Assembly: GCF_026240015.1 (NCBI RefSeq)
Contig: NZ_JAPIUX010000002.1
Coordinates: 248,001-312,000 of the forward strand
Direction: 5' to 3'
Origin: Acetobacter farinalis
GTDB lineage: Bacteria; Pseudomonadota; Alphaproteobacteria; Acetobacterales; Acetobacteraceae
Length of the DNA stretch: 64,000 nucleotides
Shown here: in pieces, positions 26,555-35,616 of the stretch
How positions within the stretch are numbered: position 1 is the first letter of the stretch
Layout: every line of letters begins with the position of its first letter
Position numbers and translations under genes: made by a program
Notes under the pieces: model-generated
What the model saw: the letters and a program-made list of their open reading frames with translations, nothing else
What the model was told of the DNA's origin: nothing
The model's database searches: none

Positions 26555-27598
26555 CTACCACGGGCCGACCGGGTGCCGGCGTGTCCGCATGACTGCGAAG
26601 CCTGTCCAGAGAAGCTGTGGGGCCAGAAGCAGCCCCAGCGCGCAGGCAAAGCCGGGAACAGGGGGCATGGGGGCCGCAAGAGAGGCAACCAGCCCGCCCC
26701 AGAGCACACATCCCCATTCTGCCAGCGTGACAAGCGCCGGGTTTACGCCGCTCCGGTGCAGCACCTGATAAAGATGCCCCCGATGCGCCTGCACCAGAGA
26801 GTGCCCGGCCAGTTTGCGCCGTGCCAGTGTGAACAGCACATCATAAATCAGCGGAAAGAGCAGGCAGGGGCCGAGAAGCCACCCGGATGGCAGGGGGCTG
26901 GTGCGTGCAATATGCAGGGCTGCGGCTCCCGCAAGAAGCCCGCAGCCCTGACTGCCCACATCCCCCAGAAAAATACGGGCCTTCGGGTAATTGAAGGGCA
27001 GAAAACCGCACAGGCAGGCGCAGAGCAGCAGTGCGGGCCAGACCAGATCCGGCACGCCAAAGGCGGAGCCGACTGCCGCCATCACGAGGCAGCATGTGGC
27101 CAGAGAACCGGAAATCAGGCCGTTCAGCCCATCCATGAAGTTGACGGCATTGGTCATGAAGACCAGCCAGAGGGCGGAGAGCAGGGCTCCTGCCACAGTC
27201 CCGCCCCATATGGCCGGTAGGGGCAGGCTGGTTCCGCCAGCCACCACCAGACCAGCCGCCAGACACTGCGCTGCAAATTTGATGGAGGGAGGCCACTGGT
27301 AGAGGTCATCCAGCCATGAAATACCGGCCAGCAGGCCTGTGGCGAGCGCTGTCGTGATCACTGCGGTATTCAGGAAAGGCTGACCGGTGATCAGGTGCAG
27401 GACAGGAAATACGACAAAAAAAGCAATCATCACCCCCACGCCACCGCCTTTGGGAGTGGGGCGCTCATGGGCGCTCCTGTGACCCGGATGGTCCAGAACG
27501 GCCACACGGATCATCATCCGCACAAGGAACGCGGCGAGACAGGCGGCGCAGATCAGGCAGAAAACTGCCAGAAAAAAAGGATAAGGGACGATGGGCAT
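26555..27598 (-). CDS. Undecaprenyl-phosphate sugar-1-phosphate transferase (WecA/TagO/MraY family)
   Basis: Polytopic membrane enzyme that moves a sugar-1-phosphate (usually GlcNAc-1-P) from a UDP-sugar onto undecaprenyl phosphate, the first step of surface polysaccharide synthesis. Family motifs appear in order: HERPTPKGGGVG, the Asp pair in GISWLDDLYQ, NAVNFMDGLNGLISG, IFLGDVGSQGCG and QAHRGHLYQVLHR. About ten helices over 347 residues is normal. The frame is open to 27676, but ATG 27598 starts a clean first helix. It is divergent from the epimerase gene with a 66-base gap, so the two probably share regulation. Confidence 0.9.
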   Translation of the reverse strand: MPIVPYPFFLAVFCLICAACLAAFLVRMMIRVAVLDHPGHRSAHERPTPKGGGVGVMIAFFVVFPVLHLITGQPFLNTAVITTALATGLLAGISWLDDLYQWPPSIKFAAQCLAAGLVVAGGTSLPLPAIWGGTVAGALLSALWLVFMTNAVNFMDGLNGLISGSLATCCLVMAAVGSAFGVPDLVWPALLLCACLCGFLPFNYPKARIFLGDVGSQGCGLLAGAAALHIARTSPLPSGWLLGPCLLFPLIYDVLFTLARRKLAGHSLVQAHRGHLYQVLHRSGVNPALVTLAEWGCVLWGGLVASLAAPMPPVPGFACALGLLLAPQLLWTGFAVMRTRRHPVGPW

Positions 27599-27664
27599 GG
27601 TCTCGTCAGGTTGTGCGGCTTCTAGGATGGCAGGTGTCAGGCGATAGGTGTAAGATACAAAACA

Positions 27665-29701
27665 ATGGTACCGCAACGCTCTGAGCCTCTACACCGCAGC
27701 CCCCGGCTGCGCCCCCTTAACAGAATTATGGTCAACGTTCTTCTGGATGGGATGCTGGCGGCTTTGGCCGCGCCAATTGCCCGATGGCTTGCCGCGCCAC
27801 AGGACGGGCTTCTGCATCCTTTGTGGTTTCTTGCCAGCGGCGCGATCACGCTGGTTATCAGCGGCCTGCCTTTCAGAATGCCGCAGCAGTACTGGCGCTT
27901 TTCCGGCGTGTCCGATCTTCTGGGAATTGCCGGAGCCTCGGTGGCCAGTTCCGTGCTGTTTTCCGTGGGGCTGGTGCTGGCTGGCTTCCGCCTGCCCAGC
28001 ACGACCTTTCCCATTATCTACGCGCTGGTGCTGCTCATCATGCTGGGCGGCCTGCGGATTGGCTATCGGCTGGCATACCAGCTGGCGGCCCGGAAGGCAG
28101 ACCAGCGGCGCGTGGTGATGGTGGGGGTGGATACGGTGGCGGATCTGTATCTGCGCGCGCTTGAGCGTAACCCCGCCGCCGGGATCCGTGTGGTGGGGCT
28201 GGTGGCTCTTGGCACGCATCAGGCGGGCAGGCGGCTGCATAATGTGCCTATTCTCGGCCATGTGGACGATATCGTGCCGGTGCTGGACCGGCTGGCGAAA
28301 GCCGGAACGCTCCCCGAGTCGCTGGTGGTGACAGACCCCTCCTTCCGTGGGGCCGCGCTGACAAAAGTGCTGGACGCCGCCGCCGAGCATGAAATTCCCG
28401 TGCTGCGCACACCGGCCCTTACGGCCTTGACCCCGGCGGAGCGGGTAGAACTGCGCCCCGTGCCGATTGAAGATCTGCTCAACCGCCCGCAGGTGCCGCT
28501 TGATCAGGCTGGAATGGAGCGGCTGGTTGGCCACAAGACTGTGCTGGTGACGGGGGCCGGCGGCAGCATTGGCTCGGAACTGGTGCGGCAGATTGCCACG
28601 CTGGAGCCGGACCGGCTGATCCTGCTGGACCATGGTGAATTTGAGCTGTGGCAGATTCAAACCGAGCTGAACGAGTGCGCCCCTCATGTGCCCTATGACA
28701 TCGTGGTGGCGGATGTGCGGGATGAGTCCCGCATTGAAGAGGTGATGTCCCGTTTCCGGCCCGATCTGGTGTTTCACGCAGCCGCTCTCAAACATGTGCC
28801 GATTGTGGAAGCCAACCCGGCGGAAGGCTTGCTGACCAACGTGCACGGCACCCGCGTGGTGGCGGATGCCGCCGCACGGAACGGCGCGCGCGCCATGGTG
28901 GTGATCTCGACAGACAAGGCTGTTAATCCCTCCAGCCTGATGGGAGCGGCCAAACGGGCTGCGGAGATGTATTGCCAGGCGCTGGACATCAAGGCGCGGA
29001 CATCGGGTAACCCGGAGGCCATGCGCTGCATTACCGTGCGCTTTGGCAATGTGCTGGGTTCGACCGGCTCCGTTGTGCCGCTGTTCCGGCGGCAGCTTGA
29101 GCGGGGTGGCCCGCTCACGGTGACACATCCGGACATGCGCCGGTATTTCATGACTGTGCCGGAGGCTGTGGGGCTGGTGCTGCAGGCCAGCGTGCGTGGC
29201 ACCTGTGGTGTGGATGGTTCCGGCACGGACGCCCTGCTGCGGGATGGCGGAATTTTTGTGCTGGATATGGGCGAGCCGGTTAAAATTGTGGATCTCGCCC
29301 GACAGATGATCCGTCTTGCGGGCCTGCGCCCGGATGAGGATGTGGCAATCCGGTTTACCGGCCTGCGCCCCGGTGAAAAACTGTATGAAGAACTGTTTCA
29401 CGGGCGTGAGGCCCCGGTGCCGACGGATGCGCCGGGCCTGCTGATGGCAACCCCCCGCGTGGTGGATATGGCGGCTGTCACCGAGGCGGTGGACCAGATA
29501 GCCGCCTGTGCCCGCAAAGGGGAGGTGAAGGCAGCCCTGCATATTCTGTCATTGCTGGTGCCGGAATTCGATCATAACCCCACTGGAGAAGTGCGGTCTG
29601 TTGTGCCACTGGGCGCGAGAGAACCCGAGCAGTCCGGGACGATACACACCGGAGGCCCGGAAGAGGGGCCGAACGGCAGCAGGAAACAGGTAGCATCATG
29701 A
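27665..29701 (+). CDS. Membrane-bound nucleotide-sugar dehydratase/epimerase (FlaA1/CapD/PglF type)
   Basis: Polysaccharide biosynthesis protein of 678 residues: four N-terminal transmembrane helices, a first Rossmann fold (RRVVMVGVDTVADLYLRAL), then an SDR domain with the NAD motif LVTGAGGSIGSELVRQI, the STDKAVNPSSLMGAAKRAAE active-site segment with Met in place of the usual Tyr, as is normal for this membrane class, and the tail GLRPGEKLYEELF. Relatives make UDP-4-keto-6-deoxy-GlcNAc, which an aminotransferase then converts. The next gene is such an aminotransferase and overlaps it by four bases (ATGA), so the two steps are coupled. Confidence 0.9.
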   Translation: MVPQRSEPLHRSPRLRPLNRIMVNVLLDGMLAALAAPIARWLAAPQDGLLHPLWFLASGAITLVISGLPFRMPQQYWRFSGVSDLLGIAGASVASSVLFSVGLVLAGFRLPSTTFPIIYALVLLIMLGGLRIGYRLAYQLAARKADQRRVVMVGVDTVADLYLRALERNPAAGIRVVGLVALGTHQAGRRLHNVPILGHVDDIVPVLDRLAKAGTLPESLVVTDPSFRGAALTKVLDAAAEHEIPVLRTPALTALTPAERVELRPVPIEDLLNRPQVPLDQAGMERLVGHKTVLVTGAGGSIGSELVRQIATLEPDRLILLDHGEFELWQIQTELNECAPHVPYDIVVADVRDESRIEEVMSRFRPDLVFHAAALKHVPIVEANPAEGLLTNVHGTRVVADAAARNGARAMVVISTDKAVNPSSLMGAAKRAAEMYCQALDIKARTSGNPEAMRCITVRFGNVLGSTGSVVPLFRRQLERGGPLTVTHPDMRRYFMTVPEAVGLVLQASVRGTCGVDGSGTDALLRDGGIFVLDMGEPVKIVDLARQMIRLAGLRPDEDVAIRFTGLRPGEKLYEELFHGREAPVPTDAPGLLMATPRVVDMAAVTEAVDQIAACARKGEVKAALHILSLLVPEFDHNPTGEVRSVVPLGAREPEQSGTIHTGGPEEGPNGSRKQVAS

Positions 29702-30837
29702 CCGATAAGACAGCAGATAAACCGATTGCGTTTCTTGATCTTCCTGCGCAGCAGAAGCGTCTGGGTCCGGGGCTTCGCGCCCGGGTGAATGCCGTGCTGG
29801 ACCATTGCCGATTCGTAATGGGGCCGGAAGTGGCGGAACTGGAGCAGCGTCTGGCGGAGTGGTGCGGCGCGAAAGAGTGCGTGGGGGTTTCGTCCGGCAC
29901 GGATGCGCTGCAGATCGTGATGATGGCGGAGGGTATTGGCCGGGGGGATGCTGTCTTCCTGCCCGCCTTTACCTACACCGCAACGGCGGAAGTGCCGCTG
30001 GTTCTGGGCGCGACCCCGGTTTTTGTGGATGTGGACCCGAACACGTTCCAGATTGATCCGGACCACCTGCGGGCGCGCATCCGCGCCGTGCGGGAGGCAG
30101 GCAGGCTCACGCCGCGCGCCATTGTGGGGGTGGACCTGTTCGGCCAGCCCGCGCCGTGGGCAGACCTGCGCGCAATTGCGGAGGAGGAAGGGCTGTTCCT
30201 GCTGGCTGACTGTGCCCAGTCTTTCGGCGCGTCTCTCGGCGGCAGGCCGCTCGGGCGGGAAGCCACGGCCACCACGCTCTCCTTCTTCCCGTCCAAACCG
30301 CTGGGTGGCTATGGGGATGGCGGCGCGATTTTGACGGATGACCCGGAACGCGCGGCGCTGTACCGCTCGCTCCGCACGCATGGTGAAGGCGGCACGCGGT
30401 ATGAAGTGCTCCGCACCGGCATGAACGGGCGGCTGGACACACTTCAGGCGGCGGTGCTTCTGGCCAAGCTGGAAGGGTTCAGGGAAGAACTGGCCCGGCG
30501 TGATGCCATTGCGCAGGCGTATGATGCTGGTCTTGCGGGGGCTGTGCAGGTGCCTGCGCGCGTGCCGGACAGTGCAAGTGCCTGGGCTGTGTATGCCATT
30601 CTGCTGAAAGACCCGGCAGAGCGCGAGCCCCTTCAGGCGCGCCTGAAAGACAGGGGGGTGCCCTCCGCCATTTATTATCCCATGCCGCTGCATAAACAGC
30701 CGGCCTACCGGGAGCATCATGACGGGGCGGCCCTGCCGGTTTCGGAAGATCTGGCCCAGCGGATTCTGGCCCTCCCCATTCATCCGGAACTGACGGATGC
30801 AGAGGTTGCCCGTGTGATTACGGCCGTGCGCGGCTGA
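29698..30837 (+). CDS. DegT/DnrJ/EryC1/StrS nucleotide-sugar aminotransferase
   Basis: PLP-dependent enzyme that aminates a keto-sugar nucleotide. The 379-residue protein has the family start FLDLPAQQKRLGPG, the cofactor segment SSGTDALQIVM, the aspartate LADCAQSFGA, and the PLP-binding lysine in TTLSFFPSKPLGGYGDGG. The style resembles WbpE/WlbC-like enzymes, but the partner dehydratase-type gene upstream would fit a 4-amino-sugar pathway as in PglE; sequence alone does not settle it. It is translationally coupled to the upstream gene and 14 bases from the small exported protein gene. Confidence 0.92.
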   Translation: MTDKTADKPIAFLDLPAQQKRLGPGLRARVNAVLDHCRFVMGPEVAELEQRLAEWCGAKECVGVSSGTDALQIVMMAEGIGRGDAVFLPAFTYTATAEVPLVLGATPVFVDVDPNTFQIDPDHLRARIRAVREAGRLTPRAIVGVDLFGQPAPWADLRAIAEEEGLFLLADCAQSFGASLGGRPLGREATATTLSFFPSKPLGGYGDGGAILTDDPERAALYRSLRTHGEGGTRYEVLRTGMNGRLDTLQAAVLLAKLEGFREELARRDAIAQAYDAGLAGAVQVPARVPDSASAWAVYAILLKDPAEREPLQARLKDRGVPSAIYYPMPLHKQPAYREHHDGAALPVSEDLAQRILALPIHPELTDAEVARVITAVRG

Positions 30838-30851
30838 GGGGGAGAAGGGGA

Positions 30852-31316
30852 ATGAGGAAGGAAACCGCATTTATCATCGGGTTTCTGGTGCTGACGATTG
30901 GTACGGCATCCATGATCTGGATGGTTGCGCTGCCCAATTTCAAACCGGTGGTGTTCCCTCAGGTTGCCAGTGGCGAAATCGAGGTCGGCCCCATGCGCCA
31001 CAAGCGGGCGTTGAGTGCCGAGGATGTAAACTCCATCAACACATGGCTGGCGCAGCATAAAAGCGGCTGGGGGCCGCTGGGCCGCACGCCTCCTTCTTCC
31101 GGGGATTCGCGGATGATGCTGAAGGATGCCAGCGGCAAGGATGTGCTGGCCATCACGCTCTGGACCGGCATCAGTGCCGCGGACTGGAACGATACGGTGT
31201 TTGTGGAAGCGCCTGATGGCTCCAAAGTCCGCACGGAAAGCTTTTCCGATGAAGCCTTTGCCCCCCTGCGCGCGCTGGTGGACCAGCATGTTTTCAAGCG
31301 CTCTGCGTTTCCGTAA
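30852..31316 (+). CDS. Small membrane-anchored or exported protein of unknown function
   Basis: Protein of 154 residues with one N-terminal hydrophobic segment (about residues 8-28, FIIGFLVLTIGTASMIWMV) and a soluble remainder likely in the periplasm. I recognise no family or motif. The ATG has a very strong GGGGGAGAAGGGG leader and lies 14 bases after the aminotransferase gene, so it is probably the last gene of the sugar operon. The context suggests a role at the cell envelope, but this is inference only. Confidence 0.75.
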   Translation: MRKETAFIIGFLVLTIGTASMIWMVALPNFKPVVFPQVASGEIEVGPMRHKRALSAEDVNSINTWLAQHKSGWGPLGRTPPSSGDSRMMLKDASGKDVLAITLWTGISAADWNDTVFVEAPDGSKVRTESFSDEAFAPLRALVDQHVFKRSAFP

Positions 31317-31367
31317 GGCGCTCAAAAACAAGCCCCGAGGGCAAGCTCCCGGCGTTCAGGCCGGGGG

Positions 31368-32654
31368 TTAGTCCCCCCGGCCGGACATCAGGGCGAGCCC
31401 TTCCGCAACGGAGACAAACTCGCCCCCGGCATCAACCCGGTCTTGCCCAAAGCGGGTGATGAACAGGTTTCGCACGGCAGGCACGAAGGATGTGCCGCCG
31501 GTCAGGAACACCCGGTCAACCTCGGATGCGGCAAGCCCCGCATTCTCAAGCGCTATCGTGACGGCTCCATCAAACCGGGCGAGGTCCGGCGCGATCCATG
31601 CCTCAAACTCCTGCCGGGTGATGGTGCGTTCCACCTTCAGCCCCTTGTGCTGGAATGTCAGCACCGTGCTTTCAGCGGAAGAAAGGGCGCTTTTGGCCGC
31701 GCCTACGGCACGGTAGAGGGCTTGCCCCTGCTGGTCCTTCACCAGATCCAGCAGGGCGCGGAGTTTTTCCGGCTCTGCGGCGGTGCGGGTTACGTCTTCA
31801 ATGTCCCGCAGGGTCTGGGGTGTGCGCATCAGGGCCAGACGGTGCCAGTGGCCAAGGCTTGCGTACCATTCAATGGGCACGGGCAGCGGCTGCCCGCCCA
31901 TGATGCGGTATGTGCTGTCCCGCCCCAGCAGAGGGGCGATCACGGTGTTGATGATGCGGTAATCGAACTGATCCCCCGCAAGGCCCACACCGGCATGCCC
32001 CAGTGGCGCGGCGCGCCCGGTGGCCGGGTCAAACCGCAGCACCGAGAAATCACTGGTGCCACCGCCAAAATCCCCCACCAGAATGGTGGTGGGCTTTTCC
32101 AGCCGTTGGGCAAACCGCCAGCCTGCGGCTTCCGGCTCCCACGCAATGCCGATGGGGCCAAAGCCCGCGGCGGCAAAACTGTCCCGCAGGCGCTGCTCGC
32201 CCAGCGCATCATCCGCGCGGTCTCCGGCAAAATGCACAGGCCGCCCGACCGTGACCTGTGTCGCGGCGGGGTCAATCCCCACGGCGTTCATCAGGTGGGT
32301 GAGAAAGTGGGCAATCAGGCTTTCCAGCGTCATGCGGCGGTTGAAAATCTGTGTCTCGCGGAAGGAGCTCTGCGCGAGGTAGGATTTCATGGACATGATC
32401 ATGCGGCTTTCCGCCGGATCTTCCAGATAGGCATCCACCGCCGCCGCCCCGATGGCTTCATGCAGCTTCAGGCGGCTGCCGTCTTCATCATGCCAGAAGC
32501 ACAGCAGCGTCCGGCAGGTGTCGGACGCCTCATGCGGGGGGAAGGTAAACCGGGCGGTTTCCGTGCGTCCGTCCGGGTGGGCCAGCACCACCACACTGTT
32601 GGTGGTGCCGAAATCAAGACCGATTTTCAGGGTGTTGGAAGGCGGAGTCGTCAT
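31368..32654 (-). CDS. Hsp70-family ATPase, YegD-like
   Basis: Cytoplasmic actin/Hsp70-fold ATPase of 428 residues. It carries the phosphate-1 loop IGLDFGTTNSVVVL, the phosphate-2 loop LVGDFGGGTSDFSVLRF and the adenosine motif VFLTGGTSFVPAVR. It lacks the long C-terminal substrate-binding domain of DnaK, as in YegD. The client is unknown. It is the last gene of a minus-strand run, only three bases after the dihydroorotase-like gene, and probably shares its transcript. Confidence 0.9.
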   Translation of the reverse strand: MTTPPSNTLKIGLDFGTTNSVVVLAHPDGRTETARFTFPPHEASDTCRTLLCFWHDEDGSRLKLHEAIGAAAVDAYLEDPAESRMIMSMKSYLAQSSFRETQIFNRRMTLESLIAHFLTHLMNAVGIDPAATQVTVGRPVHFAGDRADDALGEQRLRDSFAAAGFGPIGIAWEPEAAGWRFAQRLEKPTTILVGDFGGGTSDFSVLRFDPATGRAAPLGHAGVGLAGDQFDYRIINTVIAPLLGRDSTYRIMGGQPLPVPIEWYASLGHWHRLALMRTPQTLRDIEDVTRTAAEPEKLRALLDLVKDQQGQALYRAVGAAKSALSSAESTVLTFQHKGLKVERTITRQEFEAWIAPDLARFDGAVTIALENAGLAASEVDRVFLTGGTSFVPAVRNLFITRFGQDRVDAGGEFVSVAEGLALMSGRGD

Positions 32655-32657
32655 GTG

Positions 32658-34052
32658 TCAGCGGGGGGCCTGCGGTCTGTCTGTTGCGTCAAAACGCAGG
32701 GGCTCACCCAGCGCCTGCTCGGCCAGAGTGCCTTCCCACATCACCTGATGGCCACGGATCACGGTGCCAACGGGGCGGCCCGTAAGCGTCTGCCCCGTAA
32801 AGGGAGACCAGCCACAGCGGGAGGCCAGCCAGCTTTGCTCGATGGTCCAGCGGGATTTGAGATCCACAATGGAGAAATCGGCATCATACCCCACGGCAAT
32901 GCGGCCCTTGCGCACCAGCCCGAACAGGCGCTGCGGCCCGGCGGAGGTCATGTCCACCAGGCGGCGCAGGCTCAGGCGGTTGTGGGCCACATGGTCCAGC
33001 ATCAGCGGCAGCATGGTCTGCACGCCCGGCATGCCGGAGGGGGAAGCCGGATAGGGTTTTCCCTTGGCGGCAAGGGAGTGGGGGGCGTGGTCTGAACCGA
33101 TGATATCCGGCATACCCTGGCTGACCCAGTGCCACAGGCCATCACGATGCGCGCCGGAGCGGATGGGCGGGTTCATCTGCGCCAGTGTGCCCAGACGGGC
33201 ATAAGCCTCTTCCCCGGCCAGTGTCAGGTGCTGGGGGGTGACTTCGCAGGAAGCGATATCGCGATGCGCGGAAATCAGGGCCAGTTCCGCAGGTGTTGTC
33301 ACATGCAGGATGTGCACGCGCCGCCCGGTCTTGCGGGCCAGATGCAGGGCACGGGTGGTGGCGCGCAGGGCGGTTTCATCATCACGCCAGACAGGGTGGG
33401 AGGCGGGGTCTCCTTCCACGCGGTAGTCCAGACGCTCCTTCAGGCGGGTTTCATCTTCCGCATGAATGGCCACGCGGCGCATGCCTGAACGCAGGACGCG
33501 CTCCAGCATGTCATCCTCCGAAATCAGCAGGCTGCCGGTGGAAGACCCCATGAAAACCTTGATGCCTGCGGTGCCGGGCAGCTTTTCAAGCTCACCGCAC
33601 TGGTCTGCATTGTCCACGGTGGCGCCCACATAAAAGGCGTGGTCGCACCACATGCGGTGTTTCGCGCGGGCAAGCTTGTGGGCCACGGCGTCCGGCGTGG
33701 CTGTGGGCGGGCGGGTGTTGGGCATTTCAAACACGCCGGTCACGCCGCCCAGAACGGCGGCGCGGCTGCCGGTTTCGAGGTCTTCATTTTCCTCGGCACC
33801 CGGTTCACGGAAATGGACCTGCGTATCAATCACGCCGGGCAGGATGGTCAGGCCCGTGCAGTCCAGCGTGCGGGCGGCATCGGCCTGCCCGCCAATGGCG
33901 GCAATCAGCCCATCCCGCACATAGACATCCGTTTGCACGGTGGCATCAGGCAGCACCACGGTGCCGCCTTTCAGAACCAGATCGTAAGACCCGCGGGCGT
34001 GAGCGGCAACGCTGCCCGGCGTGGTGCTGGATGAGGGAGGGGTGGAGGGCAT
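32658..34052 (-). CDS. pyrC: Dihydroorotase (amidohydrolase family)
   Basis: Probable pyrimidine biosynthesis enzyme interconverting carbamoyl-aspartate and dihydroorotate. The 464-residue protein has LTILPGVIDTQVHFREPG, where canonical enzymes have H-x-H; the first His is Gln here, a variant I associate with alphaproteobacterial dihydroorotases. Further family marks are the lysine region GIKVFMGSSTG, HAEDE, HILHVTT, CEVTPQHL and IIGSDHAPHS with the catalytic Asp. An allantoinase or other cyclic amidase role cannot be excluded. It lies 90 bases after gor and directly before the YegD-like gene. Confidence 0.83.
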   Translation of the reverse strand: MPSTPPSSSTTPGSVAAHARGSYDLVLKGGTVVLPDATVQTDVYVRDGLIAAIGGQADAARTLDCTGLTILPGVIDTQVHFREPGAEENEDLETGSRAAVLGGVTGVFEMPNTRPPTATPDAVAHKLARAKHRMWCDHAFYVGATVDNADQCGELEKLPGTAGIKVFMGSSTGSLLISEDDMLERVLRSGMRRVAIHAEDETRLKERLDYRVEGDPASHPVWRDDETALRATTRALHLARKTGRRVHILHVTTPAELALISAHRDIASCEVTPQHLTLAGEEAYARLGTLAQMNPPIRSGAHRDGLWHWVSQGMPDIIGSDHAPHSLAAKGKPYPASPSGMPGVQTMLPLMLDHVAHNRLSLRRLVDMTSAGPQRLFGLVRKGRIAVGYDADFSIVDLKSRWTIEQSWLASRCGWSPFTGQTLTGRPVGTVIRGHQVMWEGTLAEQALGEPLRFDATDRPQAPR

Positions 34053-34142
34053 GGCGGTTTTTCCTGTTCTGGCGGCTGAAAGAGGGAACGGCGGGGAAAA
34101 AACGGGCGGAAGAGAACGGGCGGCGCGGGCCGCCCGGAAGGG

Positions 34143-35552
34143 TCAGGGGGCTTCAGGGGCGGCGGCAGGCGTTTCCCGCGTGCGGGTGCGCAGTGTCACC
34201 AGTTCCTCGGCGGAGGTGGGGTGAATGCCGATGGTGCGGTCAAAATCCTGCTTGGTCAGACCGGCGGTAACGGCCACGGCCACCCCCTGAAGCATTTCCG
34301 GGGCATCATCCCCCAGAATATGCGCGCCCACCACTTTCTGGCTGTCCTGCTGCACAACCAGCTTCATGACGGTCTTGCGGTCCTTGCGGCCACTCAGCGT
34401 GTGGCGCATGGGGGTAAAGCGCGTGAGGTAGATATCCACCGCGCCATGATGGGTGGCTTCCTCCTCCGTCAGGCCCACGGAAGCCAGCGGGGGGGAGAAG
34501 AAGACGGCCTTGGGCGTGGTGTCGAACGCCCATTCCCGCGCCGGGGCGGTGCCGAACAGGCGGTCGGCCAGAGTATGGCCCTCGGCAATGGCAACCGGGG
34601 TCAGGTTGAGCCGGTCTGTCACATCCCCGATGGCATAGATGCCGGGTTCCGTGGTCTGGCTGCCGGAATCCACCGTGATCTGCCCGTGTTTGCCAACCGT
34701 AACGCCGGTGTGCTCAAGCCCGAGCCGTTCGATCTTGGGTTTTCTGCCGGTGGCGAAAAACACGCAATCGGCCTCAAGCGTGCGCCCGTTATCCAGCGTG
34801 ACCGTATAGGTCTCGCCCTCTTTGCTCACACGGGTGGGGGAGGTGTGCGGATGCTGCGTAATGCCGCGCACGGTAATGGCCTCCGCCATGGCGGCGCGCA
34901 TATCCTCATCAAAGCCGCGCAGGGGGAGCGGCTGCCGGTAGACCAGATCCACCTGAGACCCCAGCCCGGCGAAAATTCCGGCAAATTCAAGCCCGATATA
35001 GCCGCTGCCCACAATCACCACGCGCTGGGGGCGGGCGGGCAGGTGGAAGGCCTCATCAGACGTAATGGCGAACTCAGCTCCCGGAATATCCGGGCGCACA
35101 GATGTTGAGCCGGTGGCGATCACAATGGTTTTCGCGGTTACGGTGCGGGGCGCTTCATCCGGGGCGAGGGGTGAGGCTTCAATCCGCACGGTATGGGCAT
35201 CAACAAACCGGGCATGGCCTGTCAGCAGGGTGATGCCTGCTTTCTCCAGCATGGAGACATAAATGCCGTTGAGGCGGGTAATTTCCTTGTCCTTGGCGGC
35301 AATCAGGGTGGACCAGTCATGCGTGCCACGGGTGGAGGACCAGCCGAAGGCGTGGCTGTCTTCCACCATATCGCCATACTCGCTGGCCTGAACCATGAGC
35401 TTTTTGGGCACGCAGCCCAGATTGACGCAGGTGCCGCCCCAGTGGCGGCTTTCCACCACAGCCACACGGGCCCCGTGCCCTGCGGCAATACGGGCGCAGC
35501 GCACCCCGCCGGAACCGGCTCCGATGACAAGAAGATCAAACTCATGCGTCAT
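34143..35552 (-). CDS. gor: Glutathione-disulfide reductase
   Basis: FAD flavoenzyme that reduces oxidised glutathione with NADPH. It shows the FAD motif VIGAGSGGVR, redox-active disulfide GGTCVNLGCVPKK, NAD(P) motif VIVGSGYIGLEFAGIF followed by YRQPLPLRGFDEDMR with the arginines that select NADPH, the second FAD motif YAIGDVTDR, and the C-terminal HPTSAEE with the proton-relay His-Glu. The 469-residue length is normal, with a short alanine/proline tail. It lies 64 bases after fpr on the same strand. Confidence 0.95.
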   Translation of the reverse strand: MTHEFDLLVIGAGSGGVRCARIAAGHGARVAVVESRHWGGTCVNLGCVPKKLMVQASEYGDMVEDSHAFGWSSTRGTHDWSTLIAAKDKEITRLNGIYVSMLEKAGITLLTGHARFVDAHTVRIEASPLAPDEAPRTVTAKTIVIATGSTSVRPDIPGAEFAITSDEAFHLPARPQRVVIVGSGYIGLEFAGIFAGLGSQVDLVYRQPLPLRGFDEDMRAAMAEAITVRGITQHPHTSPTRVSKEGETYTVTLDNGRTLEADCVFFATGRKPKIERLGLEHTGVTVGKHGQITVDSGSQTTEPGIYAIGDVTDRLNLTPVAIAEGHTLADRLFGTAPAREWAFDTTPKAVFFSPPLASVGLTEEEATHHGAVDIYLTRFTPMRHTLSGRKDRKTVMKLVVQQDSQKVVGAHILGDDAPEMLQGVAVAVTAGLTKQDFDRTIGIHPTSAEELVTLRTRTRETPAAAPEAP

Positions 35553-35616
35553 GGCGCAGGCTCCGTTTCAGTAGTCAGGCGCTGGCGGCCCGAAGGCCGC
35601 CAGTCTCTGAAGGGTT

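Noticed and set aside
31340..31367. GC-rich hairpin CCCGGC/GCCGGG between the sugar operon and the YegD-like gene
   Set aside because: No T-run on either strand, so I could not support it as an intrinsic terminator.
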